Both the position numbers and the translations under genes were made by a program. Below are positions 46,963 through 58,585 of a DNA stretch of 64,000 nucleotides, piece by piece. The notes below the pieces were generated by a model. It was not told the DNA's origin and searched no databases. It was given only the letters and a program-made list of their open reading frames with translations. The first letter of the stretch is position 1, and each line of letters begins with the position of its first letter. This DNA is from Cristatella mucedo. Its lineage: Eukaryota > Bryozoa > Phylactolaemata > Cristatellidae. Where the stretch lies: contig WPIO01000058.1 in the NCBI GenBank assembly GCA_009760855.2, positions 1,657,501 through 1,721,500 of the forward strand. The letters are read 5' to 3'.

Positions 46963-47713
46963 TGACTCCATGTGGCAACTCTCCGACTGCTACCGTATCG
47001 GTTCTATTCGCAGCGGTCTTTCTCCTAATATATTACTAGCCACCCTCGGGCCATCGGGGCCAAGAGTCTTGCGGATAATGCTCCACTACCCTAACCTTCA
47101 AGAGGTAGTATGGTTCATTTGCATTCATTTGGTTATTAGTCGTGCTCCACTGGATCGAGACGAATACGTTGCATCGAGCACAGTCAACGGCAGTTAGGTC
47201 AATTCTGTAGCCCACAGACGGAACTAGTATTGTTGGTCTTTCCCTCCCGAAATAACGCCTTTTCCTTCGGTCACCGGTACCTTAGAGTGCTCCTGCTAGA
47301 GCGGCAAAGATTAACAGTTGTCCACCGGAAGGAGGAGGAGCTCGTCCACCTTCCCCCCTCCCCCCCCCCCTGCTGGCGATCCAGATTGGCCCAATACCGA
47401 ATGGTGGTTGAGCTGGCTGGGTGAGCAATAAGTGCGTCGCCTTGCCTACAGAGGTCGTGGTGCTATCCCAGTTATCGTTGCCATGGTCGTGATGTCGTTG
47501 GCGTTCGCTGGACCTGATTGCAGATCCTAAATGGGGAAAACTGAGAGAATCTCACAATTGCAAAATGGCAATGTCGAAAAGCTTCTATGTTGGTCGAATC
47601 CACGCGCCTTGAAAGCACTCGCCGAGACAGCCGAACGAACCTGCAGTTCCCATAACTCCGACAGGGGCCGGCAGAAAAATCAAGCACTGATGGATACGAT
47701 AAGAGCGAATTAG

Positions 47714-47900
47714 CTAGAGCATACCACACAATGGGTAGCTAGAGATGGGACACGGCGCTAAGGCCGAAAGTTCGTCTACTCGGTCGTCGCTCATGAATAG
47801 CTTCCACTGACACCCTGAGGGAAACATGAGGAGCGGGCGCCGAGCTCCATGGAAATTGAAGCGAAACGTGAACCCATTACGAGGTTGGAAGCTGACCTGC
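47714..47900 (-). CDS. Candidate terminal exon, unknown
   Basis: It is open from an acceptor (CATTGTCTGGCAG at about 47,901) to TAG, about 62 codons. It begins VSFQPRNGFTFRFNFHGARR and continues through MFPSGCQWKLFMSDDRVDE. The codon pattern is gene-like but I know no family for it, and no partner exon was identified. Confidence 0.28.
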
Positions 47901-48274
47901 CAGACAATGGCGATTGATTGACACTTGTGATGGATTGCATGCTGGATACGATAGACTGAGATTCGTTCGGGACTTGGCAAAGACAGTTGTGGGGGACGGA
48001 GTCATACAAGGACCTCCGACGAGAAAGTATAGAATAGGCTGCGACTTTGATGCTTCGGTGGCTTTTCATCTGTTAGCTCCTGAACCTGAACCTGAACCCC
48101 TATTGCCTCTAAACCATGTCCTCGTTGTTCTTTTGATCTAGGAAGGCAGCACATTTAGGCAGACCAAAGAGGGTCCCTGGTGAGTGTGACGATCGAGCGG
48201 GGCGAATAGTAAAGAATTGGCCGACCGGATTTGGTTAGTTTCGTAGGAACTTTTACTAGCCCTCCTGACTCAGA

Positions 48275-48440
48275 TAGGCTTCTAACTTTCACCTTTGCGT
48301 GAGGCGAAGTCTGTCGACTACTGCACGTGCATCGAAAAGCTGCTCAGGTTTCGAGTGAGCGATAAAAAACTCTCCAGCGTAACTATCCAATCAGTCCTAG
48401 CGGCTTTGCAGAGTTACAGGCATATACAAATTCTATTACA
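48275..48440 (+). mobile_element. LINE family B, 3' end only (B8)
   Basis: It carries gcgtgaggcgaagtctgtcg, then AAAAAACTCTCCAGCGTAAC and GGCTTTGCAGAGTTACAG, matching the family B terminus with about one change in six. Confidence 0.75.
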
Positions 48441-48450
48441 TAAATCGCTA

Positions 48451-48660
48451 CTAGCACGACCCACGGAATGACCGTGGGCTCCCTGTTGGCAGCCGTGTGA
48501 CTTGGTACTCGCAACGCTGAGCATCCTTGGCATCGGCTGGCAACAGGCGACACTTGTAAATGGTAGCAACCCCTTTACAAGAGCTACGGTCGAGCAATCC
48601 TGCTACAGTTAGCGAACAAGACGTAGCTGAAATTGATTTCCTTAGTTTACACGTATTCAA
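48451..48660 (-). other. Open segment, possible exon, unknown
   Basis: 69 open codons containing ISATSCSLTVAGLLDRSSCK and YKCRLLPADAKDAQRCEY. A TTTCAG acceptor-like site lies at its start. The Cys content suggests a structured segment, but no domain is recognised. Confidence 0.22.
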
Positions 48661-48664
48661 AGCG

Positions 48665-49240
48665 ACCGTTCATAATTAGGCCTCGAATTTAAAAATTACA
48701 GCCTCCACGTAATGGGTAAATTTTGCCGCGGCTGCTCAGCAGTGGGCAAATAAAGTAGTAGCATGACTAAGGCGGATGACGCTACCAGCAAGATTAGTTG
48801 ATATAAAGCAGGGCACAAGGCTTCGCCGGAAATGCTAGATGACTCCTCGCTGCTCTGAAGGCCGAAAGTCGGGGACTGCTTACCGCTGTTCTACTGGCAA
48901 CGAGTACAGGTTAAGCAGTCGTGTCGATGGAAGCGAATAAGGACAAAACTATCCCTTGAGTAACGGATCGAAGCTGCAATGTAGCGTTAGCACTAGTAGA
49001 ACTCACTCAACCAACCTGCTTTACAGCAAAGCTGTGCTAGTGCCAACATGAGGTCATACTATGACCTTAACAGGGAAGCCAACTTGGGGCCATGCTAGCA
49101 AAGCAGATTCAAAACCGCAACAAATTTACATGATAAGACAATTCTTGAAACCTAAGTATCTACTGCGAGACATTGACGACTTATGTCATCTGAATAGTCA
49201 CCAGCAGCAACAGTTGCGAAGCAGCATCGAAAGGTTCCAC
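48665..49240. other. No recognisable gene
   Basis: Nothing beyond a 66-codon chance frame at 49,061-49,261 that runs into SINE S1c. Confidence 0.4.
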
Positions 49241-49242
49241 GA

Positions 49243-49375
49243 GATTTGGCTCAGGGGTTAATGTGTTTGCCTTTGACTACCAAGGTCGTGAGGTTGAGCC
49301 CTGCGGAAAATGTGAAGCGCCTTAATAGAGATATAGTTACCTTAGCGTGCTATACAATAGAAAATATTTATATTA
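49243..49375 (+). mobile_element. SINE S1 (copy S1c)
   Basis: The head TTTGGCTCAGGGGTTAATG and box B GAGGTTGAGCCC are followed by TGTGAAGCGCCTTAATAGAG and GCGTGCTATACAATAGAAAA. Confidence 0.72.
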
Positions 49376-49679
49376 CTGAAAAGTGATCACGACCTAATGA
49401 AACCAAAGTTGTGGATAGTAATTTTTTGCATAATAAATTAGGCTGCACAGGAAGCACGTCAATCGTATACACATATCAGGAATTTTCAGCATGCTTAAGC
49501 AAACAAAGGACGATTTACAGGGACCTAAAAAACTCGGTGAGGAACCGGAGCGTTTGACTTCTTTTAAATGTAATCAAGTCAGAAAATTTGGTTCCGTCTA
49601 TAGAGTAGGAGTAACGGGATTCGAAAGCATGCACACTGAAGGCGCAGTCTCTAATCGATTGCCCACTGTTTCCGTTTTT

Positions 49680-49696
49680 CCCTCTCTCTCACTCAA

Positions 49697-49738
<42 letters not shown>

Positions 49739-49921
49739 TTCCTCTCTCTTTCTCCCCTTCCTTCTCTCTCGGCCTCTCCACTTTCTTTACTATCCCTCTC
49801 TCTCCCTCCCTCTCTCTCTCTCTCTCTCTTTCTTTCTTCCTCCCTCTTTCTCTCTCTATCTACTCCTCTCTCTCTCTCCCTTCTTCTCTCTCCCCCTCTC
49901 CATCTCCTTTACTCCCCACCT

Positions 49922-49967
<46 letters not shown>

Positions 49968-49983
49968 ATCTCCCTTCCTCTCT

Positions 49984-50026
<43 letters not shown>

Positions 50027-50046
50027 CTCTCTCTCCCTCTCTCTGT
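49680..50046. repeat. (TC)n polypyrimidine tract
   Basis: About 370 bp, nearly all C and T on the plus strand. The long SLSL frame over it is an artefact, although about 60 non-repetitive codons precede it. Confidence 0.93.
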
Positions 50047-50596
50047 TCTTGTTTCCCCGTCGCTATTTCTTTTTTACCACTACACGTTTTTCTGCGACTT
50101 TCTTAAGCACAGTGACTTTAAATAAATAGCAAACTGATCGTCGTGTCTGGATGCGGCAACTAATAGAGGCGAGGAGGCCTTTTTTGCAGTGTTCGCTAAG
50201 TGTAATCCCCGTCGCTTACATGGATAGGTTGGTTGGGGGCACAACTAATTGCCTGGAGTCAGAAGAACGAACGGTACCACGCTTAGTTGATTGGGAGGTA
50301 GTCCGTGTAGGCAAGCCGGTGGAGGAGAATCAAAGAAACTAAAATGTGAGTGACGCAATATTTAAGTTTCTACTCTGTTTGATAAGCAGCCAGTGCAGGT
50401 CAGTAAGAATTGGCCTAATGTGGCAATCGTGGCGCTCACGACTGACAAGCTCAGCTGCTGAGGTTTACATTACCCACTATAAATTCCTTACAGCACATGT
50501 CGGCTGATCTGAAAGCAATTAGGTCGAGACGTCACGACTGGAGCCACTTTGACATAATTCTTAAAAGCAGGCCCAGGTTTTGCAATGTCACGAATC

Positions 50597-50728
50597 TACA
50601 CTTGGCCAACTTGGCTGTTCAGGTGCTAACCCCGACCATGATTTATCCAAGATCGTGAGCCCAAGCCCCATGGCATATGTGAAATGCCTGAACAGAGATT
50701 AAGTTCTCTTTGGTAGGTATTTAAATGA

Positions 50729-50735
<7 letters not shown>
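50597..50735 (+). mobile_element. SINE S1 (copy S1d)
   Basis: It shows a degenerate head (TTGGCTGTTCAGGTGCTAAC), box B AGCCCAAGCCCC and the tail TGTGAAATGCCTGAACAGAG, ATTAAGTTCTCT and AAATGAATTA. A CA microsatellite is appended at the tail. Confidence 0.7.
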
Positions 50736-50814
<79 letters not shown>

Positions 50815-50815
50815 A

Positions 50816-50892
<77 letters not shown>
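50733..50892. repeat. (CA)n(TA)n compound microsatellite
   Basis: About 75 bp of CA followed by about 80 bp of TA with two AAGA interruptions. It probably grew from the S1d tail. Confidence 0.95.
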
Positions 50893-50893
<1 letters not shown>

Positions 50894-50942
50894 TGTGGAG
50901 CTGATCTGGTCGTCTAGCGAAATATCACTTTGGAATATGAAT
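50893..50942 (-). mobile_element. LINE family A, 50-bp fragment, reverse
   Basis: tactgtggagctgatctggt and the following bases are the reverse complement of the FQSDLSLDDHISSTV coding segment of LINE A. Confidence 0.65.
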
Positions 50943-51247
50943 AAACTTTATGTGCACGCATTCCAGGAGATAGCGTCGTCTGGCCATTTTGAATGAACGT
51001 TTTTTGAATTGTTCGCGTCACTAGATTTTCTCTTCCCTAGTGAGTTGCTTTAATGGTCAAGGAATTTGGGCGATTTGGCTGTTTTCCAAGTGCGAATGTA
51101 AGCAATATATGGCGCCGGACGAATTGAAAGAGTTCATTGCGCTAGAAGGCAGGGATTAATCATAGCACGGCTACATATTATCTTCTACTAGATAACGAAA
51201 GCCTTGATTTCGTTGGGCGATTACATGGAAGATATTTGAAGTGTAAT

Positions 51248-51612
51248 TTGTTAAATTAAGTAAGTCAAGCACAGATTGTAGTGGTACTCATACTTGAGAC
51301 GCTCCTCGACATTTACATCAAAGTTCCAAATTCTCGCTCTGCGAAAGCCCATAAACCATTGCCATACCCCGCAAGCAATGCCGCTCAGGCGAGTTAATTG
51401 GCGCTTGAGAAGGGCTTGGGGGATCAATAGTATCAAGCGCGCTGCCGAAAGATGTAGCTAACCAAGCAGCGAGACCCTATCCATGCATTTTTGATATCGT
51501 CATACACAAAAATACCATTGCGGCCTCTCTTCATGGATTAGTTGCTAGATCTGACTTGAACTTGATAGCTAGGTTTGATGTTTCGACATAAGAATTGGTT
51601 AGACTGCCATTA
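51248..51612 (-). mobile_element. LINE family A, decayed RT fragment, reverse
   Basis: The reverse complement follows the order SYVETSNLAIKFKS, then (L)SAALDTIDPP, the equivalent of AAFDTIDH, and later positions. Many substitutions. Confidence 0.6.
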
Positions 51613-51904
51613 ATTGATTGGTTGGTATTGATAGGATATGTAGTAGGGAGCCCAAACAAAAGCTATTTAAACATTCTGATCTTTTAAATCTTGACTTAAA
51701 GAAATAAAAGTTGTGATACACTGTTAGTAAAATCGATAGCAATGAGTACGTTTTATTAGAATTAGTTTCGTTGGCAGAATAGAGATGCATGTTAGCCTCT
51801 GCAGCATTGCTTTCCTCGAAGATTGATTCGAGCTTCTAGAATCCGTGTGTCTGTTTTGGCCTATACTTTGCTGTACCGGGCTAAACGAGAATTCAGAGCC
51901 TTAA

Positions 51905-52075
51905 GTGCTCCGCAGTTTAGCCCAGGGTTGAGGTCCTCTCGCTTTAAAACACAGGTTATGTTTTAGAGCCCCGTAGTGAATGATCAACAATTTTCGATTG
52001 CAAGCAGTGGTGATGGTCGTTAAGCTTCTTCTTCTGTTATCTAAATTAGGCTCTTAAATAAACTAACCTTTAGCT
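51905..52075 (+). mobile_element. SINE S2, decayed (S2c)
   Basis: The 3' part matches S2: gcaagcagtggtgatggtcg, TTAAGCTTCTTCTTCTGTTA and GGCTCTTAAATAAACTAACC. The head is degenerate (TTTAGCCCAGGGTTGAGG). Confidence 0.6.
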
Positions 52076-52079
52076 TTTT

Positions 52080-53985
52080 CAAAGTTTACGTGCAAGTGAA
52101 TTTTGCCCTCTGTGAATTCATCGTATAGTTAGGGTAAAAAAATATGGCGATCCATAGCACCTTGCTGAAACCTGGGAAGTCTCCAACCGTACCGGCGTGT
52201 AAATGACATTGTCCCACAGTGTAAATGACAGTGTCCCACACCTAACACATAATACCAGGCTTCACCAGTAGGCGAAACGTACTATCGTTTCCAATGAGCT
52301 CATGAACTTCAGAAACGACCAGCGCATTTCCCGACGCGTTCACAATTACTCAGAAACGACCAGAAATTTGCCTTTCCCCGTTACACTAGTGCGAAAATAT
52401 TCTTATAGCTGTCTGTACTCTCGCATTAAAGTTGTACCTATTTATTCGCAATTCAGCTAAAGTTTAAGGTAGATGTGCTAGCTCTGGTTTCTTGCATTGC
52501 ACTTTTGAGCCACCTGTTACACGAGGTGCGTTAAATACGATCAACCAATGGTCTCATCTCCAGCCACGAGATTTTGCGTTCGTCTGTGTGAATTTGACTG
52601 AGGCTGAATTTTTAAATCACTTAGCCATCGTAGTTTCCAAGCCACCGTGGCTTCTAGTTGTGCTGCTTTTTTTTCCAGCTACACGCTTTTCGCGTGCCGG
52701 GATTTATCTTGTGCACGTTAAAACAATGTTAAGTTACCTCGGCACGGCCGAGATGGTATAACCGAAACAATGCCAAACAGAAACCTCAATCCAATAGATG
52801 TGCATTGTACGTGCTGAGCAAATAATGCTCCAGCTGGTAGTATTTTTCCCTGCCACTGGCAAATGCTACTGATGAGTGCACGCAAGTACAAGTAGCAAGA
52901 AAATCTTTCACGCTGCTTAACATTTCGGAATGAATAGTTTGCGAATATGCCATCTATAGGAACAGATTTTTGTCTCGAGCGTTCCAGTTTAATTTTTAAC
53001 GCATAAAAGTGACAGGGTTTTTCAAAGAATGCGCGATTTAAAACCTGTTGCCGTAAGAGAAAAAACAGGGCTGTACAAAACGAGCGATCTTCTAAAACCA
53101 AACACACTGAAAAAGAAACCACCATTAAAAAAAGCTAATTGTCGTACAATAGTCTGCAGAGAAGGTAGATTAAGTAAAGGCTAGCTGACTATAGTAAATT
53201 ATATTACAATTTAGAGCATTTCTAATTACAAATAATTGAATTAGCGCCACAAGGAGAATTACTGTGAAAATTTACCTGTCAAATTAGTCAAAATTGTGAC
53301 TATCTGGAGGCCAGGGGAAGGTTATAGAACTCTCCAGGGGATAGCATAGCTGTTGCAACCCGCCGAGTCACTCTATCGTCCAGCCGGTTTCACGCGACTA
53401 TACGACAGGTCTGACCGTTTCCTGCACTAAGCACGTCGTTAGCAAAGAGGCCCTCCCAGCTTCCTCGCCTCCCGCCCTATAGACGGTCGCCTCGGTCGGG
53501 GAACGCCAGCCCTTAACCGTAGCATGCTCTTGCCCAGCTAACCGCCAACTCCGCGCGCATTCATTCGTGCATTCATCCATCTGAAGTATAAAAAATTGAA
53601 ACAGAAACCTGCACTCTCGCTAATACACATGAGCACACCTGTCTTTCGATATCATGACTGCCTCCACTCAGTTGTCTCTCCATTTAACACACTCTGGAGC
53701 TACACTACGTGCTATGTCGGTGCCTGCCAACAGTTGCTTAAGTAACTTTCTTTTTTATAAAGCGTTAGCTTTCCGGACAGTTTAAAAAACTCAGATTTGA
53801 GCTCTCGTTATAACTGATTTAACAGCCTCATATAAATTTATGAGCGGCTCACTGCCTGTGGATTCACTCCGCTGAGTCGCAATTCCGTCACGGAAGACAA
53901 CGCTGGCTGGTTTACGGAAGTGCACCGCGTTGCCACACGACGCAAGTGCACCATCTTGCGGCGTGACGAACTTTCTCGATTTAAG
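52080..53985. other. No recognisable gene
   Basis: About 1.9 kb. A 135-codon minus open stretch (53,125-52,718) has no domain. A reverse S2-like end (aactgatttaacagcctcat, 53,812-53,831) marks a further SINE remnant. Confidence 0.4.
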
Positions 53986-53987
53986 TA

Positions 53988-54066
53988 ATATATATATATA
54001 TATATTTTTTAAATACTATATTGAATATATATATATATATACATATATATATTAAGTATATATGCA
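53988..54066. repeat. (TA)n microsatellite, interrupted
   Basis: Two TA runs separated by a short T-rich break. Confidence 0.9.
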
Positions 54067-54084
54067 TGTATTTAGAGCCAAACA

Positions 54085-54620
54085 TTTAAATTGCCATTTC
54101 TGTAGCTGAAAGTAGGCAAAATTTGGACATTTAGTGCAACTAAGGGCTTGTAGTTGATGCAAAACTGTGCAGTCATGCTTGTCAGTCGTGATCGTCACAA
54201 TTCCATTAGTAAAACACTTCTCACTGACCTTATTTGCTCTCCAGCGAGCAGTGCATCGATATTTACCTTTTTACTAACTTTTCGGCCGCTTCACTCTCTT
54301 GCTCCTGCCTGCCTCTTATAGTTACTTCCTAAGCAGGCTAGAAGCCTAACACAAGCTCTTTATGACTCAAGTTGCTTAGCTATGCTTCGAACCAATCTCA
54401 AGTTCTTAGAAGACCGTGCCTTTGGTCTATATGCTCCCGAAGTCCCGAGCTCACTCACGACTGACGTCATGATATTCTCTGACTTAAGGACATTTGAAAA
54501 AGAAGCTAAAAATGCGATTGGTCCTCGTACAATTTGCTGGGTCATTGCGGTTTTTCCTATGGGTGCTTAACCGTGCTAATTCTCTGCATATTATCTCTAA
54601 CCAGATTGCCACTTATTCAA
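54085..54620. mobile_element. LINE family A with inverted 5' segment (A11)
   Basis: 54,085-54,127 is the reverse complement of the KSAYFQL-coding segment. From about 54,150 the same family continues in plus orientation (LVVDAKLCSHACQS, equivalent to LQLVQNSAARLVC) to the C-terminus at about 54,500 and part of the 3' UTR. The order, an inverted upstream piece followed by a direct downstream piece, is the pattern left by twin priming. Confidence 0.55.
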
Positions 54621-54624
54621 TACT

Positions 54625-55340
54625 GCAATACATGCAAAAGGGCCTCGAAGGAGAGGTAGTTGCTTTTGTGGTGTTATGCAAATGCTTTGTTAGTGTTATC
54701 GGCTTAAACGTCTATGCTATCTTTGACATGCTAGTCAATAGATTTCATTTGTGATTAGCAGACCTTTACCGAAATGTGTAATCCTTTATTCTGCCTGTGC
54801 CAATGCTCATCTGGCCCCACGGCTGTCTCTCTCAATTTCTCTTCAGTAACCCTAGATGTTTAACGAGGATTATTTAAAATAACCGTCGTATGACTAGAGC
54901 CACGTAGGCCACAGGCGAGATGGCAGTACGCTAGTTATTTCCTAGGCCACTACAGCTGGGCGAGAGAGGGCGGACACACTGCTTAACCAAGATCACGCAG
55001 AGGAAACCAGGGCAGGCAAACCACGTACACTTCGTATTAGACTTAAGCGAGGCTTTGTTGCAGTGCTGGGGAATGCAACACATGTAGGCTGTATAAATGG
55101 CAGGCTGTTTACTCATCCGATCACACACATGCACGGTTCGTCCTACAGCATCCACCCAAGTCACACCAAATCTTTCTGATCTCGATAGATTCCTTTGAAT
55201 AGCTCAAATGCTATGGTGGACGTATCATAGAAGCCTTAAAGCCACCTTCAAACGGTCCGTATTGTTCTGTCTTGCTTCAATCTTTGGTGCATACCTGACC
55301 AGCTCTGCAGACGGTCCGGAACAGCTGAGCATGGTTTTAT
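54625..55340. other. No recognisable gene
   Basis: About 700 bp. A Cys-rich minus open stretch at 55,164-54,931 cannot be assigned to a family. Confidence 0.35.
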
Positions 55341-55344
55341 TTTT

Positions 55345-55482
55345 GGAGGCGATAATCATAATAATATTAATACATCTGTATCGTACCCTCGGAGAACTGT
55401 TCCTTTATAAGTATTTTACAGATCCTGTATAGAAAGCAGCATGTGTAAAGCGCCTAGAAAGTGATTCAGTTCGCTAAGGCAA
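55345..55482. repeat. Two eroded LINE A tails in opposite orientation
   Basis: 55,348-55,412 resembles the reverse complement of the family A tail and hairpin (aatcataataatattaatac, CCCTCGGAGAACTG). 55,440-55,480 resembles the forward end (GTAAAGCGCCTAGAAAGTGA). Confidence 0.5.
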
Positions 55483-55689
55483 GACTGACGAATGACCAAT
55501 CGGAGGCACCCTCGCTGGTGAGCCTTCGTCACGGCTTTGAAAGGCTCGGCGGACGGCATGACCAGCGAAATCATTGGTGTGTTCCATGAGAGCCTCTGTT
55601 TACGGGATACTTCGAGCTCTTCTTGCGGAAATCGTATGGTGAGGCAGCGGGCGATAATGGCTGCCATGTGAACGCTTTATTTTATCTGG

Positions 55690-55975
55690 ACGTACATTGA
55701 GGAAGGCCCTTTTTTACCTCACTAACGAAAGAATTCTCCCGTGAACTCTCTGCGGGAGGTGGCACTAGGAGGCATTTAGAAGGAAAAAGACAGAGGGCGA
55801 TCCGATCGCATGAACTTCCCAGAAAGCAGGATAAAAGCTCCACGGTAGCTCGACAGAACCAAGACGGACTTTGCACAAGCTTCATAATACTACTCTGAGA
55901 GACAGTGGTTAAAACACAAAAATATAAACAATCCCAACTGGTTTTCGGAGAGAAAAAACCCTGTACTCTCATTTA
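55690..55975. repeat. Repeat block R (copy 1), paired with 61,265-61,705
   Basis: About 280 bp aligned by eye with 61,265-61,705 (for example AAAGAATTCTCCCGTGAACTC versus AAGAAATTTTCTTATGAACTC, and AATACTACTCTGAGAGACAG versus AATACTACTCCGTGAGAGGC). Copy 2 carries a SINE S1 in the middle. Probably part of the same Ty3/gypsy family as the following blocks; coding content unclear. Confidence 0.65.
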
Positions 55976-56089
55976 AGGAGGAACTGGGATTTGATCTGCA
56001 AGCTCTGGCCGTGCCACTTTACAAAATTCGGAATAAGTACTTCTAGCCAAGCACGACCGAGGATGCCATTAACTGGGTTGCCCCTGAGT

Positions 56090-56250
56090 CTTAGCCCAGG
56101 AGGTTACGTGCTCACCTTTTACTACCAATGCTGTGGGCTAAAGTCTTGCAGTACATTGGGCGATCATCTATTGCCTTCTGCAAGCGGTTGTGACAGCCAT
56201 CAAGGCTCTTCTGTTTCTGAATAAATAAAGCCTTGCAATTCCGCTAGCTT
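56090..56250 (+). mobile_element. SINE S2, decayed (S2d)
   Basis: It carries ttagcccaggaggttacgtg, then CAAGCGGTTGTGACAGCCAT and CAAGGCTCTTCTGTTTCTGA as in S2a. It lies inside the gypsy copy 1 region and is absent from copy 2. Confidence 0.65.
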
Positions 56251-56619
56251 CTATGTTTAAGCAACTAGTAGTTGATTTCTGGCCGTACAAGGAGGTCGAG
56301 GAAGGATCGGCAGGACTGTCCCTCCAAAGTGCCCCCTTGGAGCGACCATGGAAGAGAGTGGCTATGGACAGCGTGCAGACGCCAGTCTCAATCTCGGGAA
56401 ACAGTGATTTCATTGGTGATGGCTGACTGCAACACTGAGTGGCGAGGGATTCGTGCTGCCCGCGTCAAGCTGCCTCGACTTGTACACGAGTTTTCGTTGA
56501 GGATACGGCCTACTAGCTCGGTTTTTCCGAGCCAACGCTCTTCGTACTGTCACGAAAGTAATTTCTTTTCCTGACAAATGGAACGTGTGCGCCCCCTGCT
56601 GTGTATTGAATCATTTTAG

Positions 56620-57062
56620 GTTTCTCGAATGGAACCAGACGCACGGTCTTTTTGAACGCTTTAATCGTGTCGCCTTGGAGATCATCTCAAAGTATGTGAA
56701 GGCAGACTAGCTCGACAGGTAAGCATGCGAGCACTTCTTGCTCTTCGCTTGCTACAGCGCTATCACTGTTTGAGTATGTGAACGGCAGATCTTTATGATA
56801 AACGACAGGCAGGCGCGGCTACCTATTGACCTGGTTTCACCAGTCGCATATCATTGGGGTCCTGCAAACAATTACGAGCAGGCGACTCACGATATTTTTC
56901 AGGAAAGCTACCAGCGGACCTCATTAACTTTCAATCGGCTCAAGCTAAGCAAAAGTGGCATTAAGGCTACTGTGCTCGCAAGTAAGCTCTTGCAATCGGG
57001 CAGCACACGTGCTTATTTGTACACCTATCGGCAACGGAAAGGTCATTCCGAAAACTGCTAAA
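56620..57062 (+). pseudogene. Ty3/gypsy integrase, C-terminal part (copy 1)
   Basis: WNQTHGLFERFNRVALEI, around 56,635-56,690, matches the NGxxERFNR motif at the end of the integrase core. RQARLPIDLVSPVAYHW (about 56,805) is the typical GRxxRLPxDL segment of the integrase C-terminal region. Stops and frame changes separate them. Integrase would have inserted the cDNA; this is a fossil. Confidence 0.72.
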
Positions 57063-57119
57063 CCTGTGGCAGGACAGCCACGCTTATTCGGTGAAATTGA
57101 TTGAAATGTTTCACTTGCA

Positions 57120-57390
57120 GACTCTGGTATGCCGATCCCTAAGCCTCGGAACGTCAGCGTCAATGGCGTCAGGCTCGGGTGTGACTACTTTCCCAGCTAC
57201 CGACTGCTCGGTCTGGCACAAAGCTGCGAGCCAGTCTCGATCCTACGAGGCGACGAACTCGTGACACACACCGACGAGTCACTCTGTGGTTGCCTCCAAA
57301 CCAGGCAGTGGGCAGGCCGAGCAACACCTACAGCCCTTCCCTTGCTTAGTGGCCGCTCTGCTAGACAATCCGGGCGACGATTAGGATAAC
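57120..57390 (+). pseudogene. Gypsy 3' internal region (copy 1)
   Basis: The open stretch GMPIPKPRNVSVNGVRLGCD to SARQSGRRLG lies between integrase and the LTR-like block. The counterpart in copy 2 (about 62,860-63,060) keeps LCGCLHTRLSSRPSSP. Function not recognised. Confidence 0.45.
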
Positions 57391-57499
57391 TGATCTTTAT
57401 CTACAGATGGCTAAAGCTATTGGCTGCTCGGCAACCAAAATGTTAAGCCGAATGCTTGCTACCGAGATATGTGGTGCTTATAAACAGCCTGCTGGGGAA

Positions 57500-58045
57500 A
57501 AGCATTAACGTCATTTCAGACGGGCTGTGGCGCCGGGTTAGTGTTTTTTTTGGATAAGTGCTTTTTTGCTAAAGCCAATGCTTTTTTATAACGCCCACCC
57601 GCGGATTGATCAAATACGAGACCGAAACTCGTGGTAAAGAGAGGAATTCAAAAGTGCAGCTCTCAGGGCAATGGCACGTTCGGAGCTCTGGGTATGAAAG
57701 AGTTTTACTAGGTCATGTAGATCAGCATGGCACACTGGTCTATCCTGTAGGACCCGTGAGAGCCAATAATTAGATCGGAGCTGAGCCATAGGGGTAATAT
57801 GACTGTGACCCACTCAAAGAGGCTAGAATAACCGAGTCTGCTGACTTAAAACCCTCACTAGGACGCTAGGTTGGTGGGAAAGAGCGTGAAGCCTCTAGTT
57901 TGAAGCCAATGGGCTACATAGATGAACTTAGTAATAACGGCCTCCAAGAGACAGATCCCGGAGAGCGGCGATACGTCAGAGTACGAAAGGTCAGACAGAA
58001 GAGAGTATACAAGTGATATCCTTGAATTTAGCTCCAGTAGCTCTA
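57500..58045 (+). mobile_element. LTR-like block (copy 1)
   Basis: About 545 bp, similar over its length to 63,178-63,778. Shared anchors include CATTTC(A/G)GACGGGCT near the start, CGGATTGATC and AACTCGTG(G/A)TAAAGAG inside, and GAAGCTCCAGTAGCTC or its variant at the end. Its position after integrase fits a 3' LTR. The exact TG...CA ends are not resolved. Confidence 0.6.
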
Positions 58046-58149
58046 ATGCTTTAACAAAAGCCCAAATTTGCTAGCAAACTCGTGCTATTTTAAAGCCACA
58101 GATGTATAGATCATTTCCAAAGAAAAGCTCGTTGACAGCTAGCAAGCTG

Positions 58150-58370
58150 GACCCATTGAAAGCTACAGTTCTCAAGTTTAATTACAATGAGACCAACTTG
58201 AAAGTTGCCTGTGAGCTTGGTGTCGGTGAGCAACTGGAAAGCCTTGGTCACAATATCTGTTCTGACAGAATTTCCTCTGCTGTAGCACCTCTGCGAAATT
58301 TGGATGTTACTATTTCTAAACGACCTTTCCTCAGGTGGCCACATTAGCTCCACGTTCCAGTGCACCCTGC
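58150..58370 (+). mobile_element. LINE family A, decayed fragment
   Basis: Reads FKFNYNETNLKV and then APLRNLDVTISKRPFLR, equivalent to LKLNDDKTNLLV and SARNLGVIFQSDLSL of A3. Confidence 0.6.
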
Positions 58371-58585
58371 CTCAGAGGTGTGTCTGGCCAAGTGGCTTTG
58401 GCTAGCCACTTCAAACTTGAAAGCGATCCAGCAAAGAGGGCGATGATTTACCAGCAACACTCCACCTTTAGCGGGAGTCCAGGAAAGCAACCCACTGACG
58501 CTTTCATATAAAATAAGGTCTAATTTACTCAAATATTTGATAATAGCTTTCCTAATCTAGCAAGACATGCCCTGGTGACACTGCA

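Noticed and set aside
49491..50129. 212-codon frame
   Set aside because: Two thirds is a CT repeat read as SLSL; the remaining 60 codons show no domain.
55690..55975. Reading block R as a specific gypsy enzyme domain
   Set aside because: No RT, RNase H or integrase motif could be recognised in either orientation, so it is left as an unresolved repeat.
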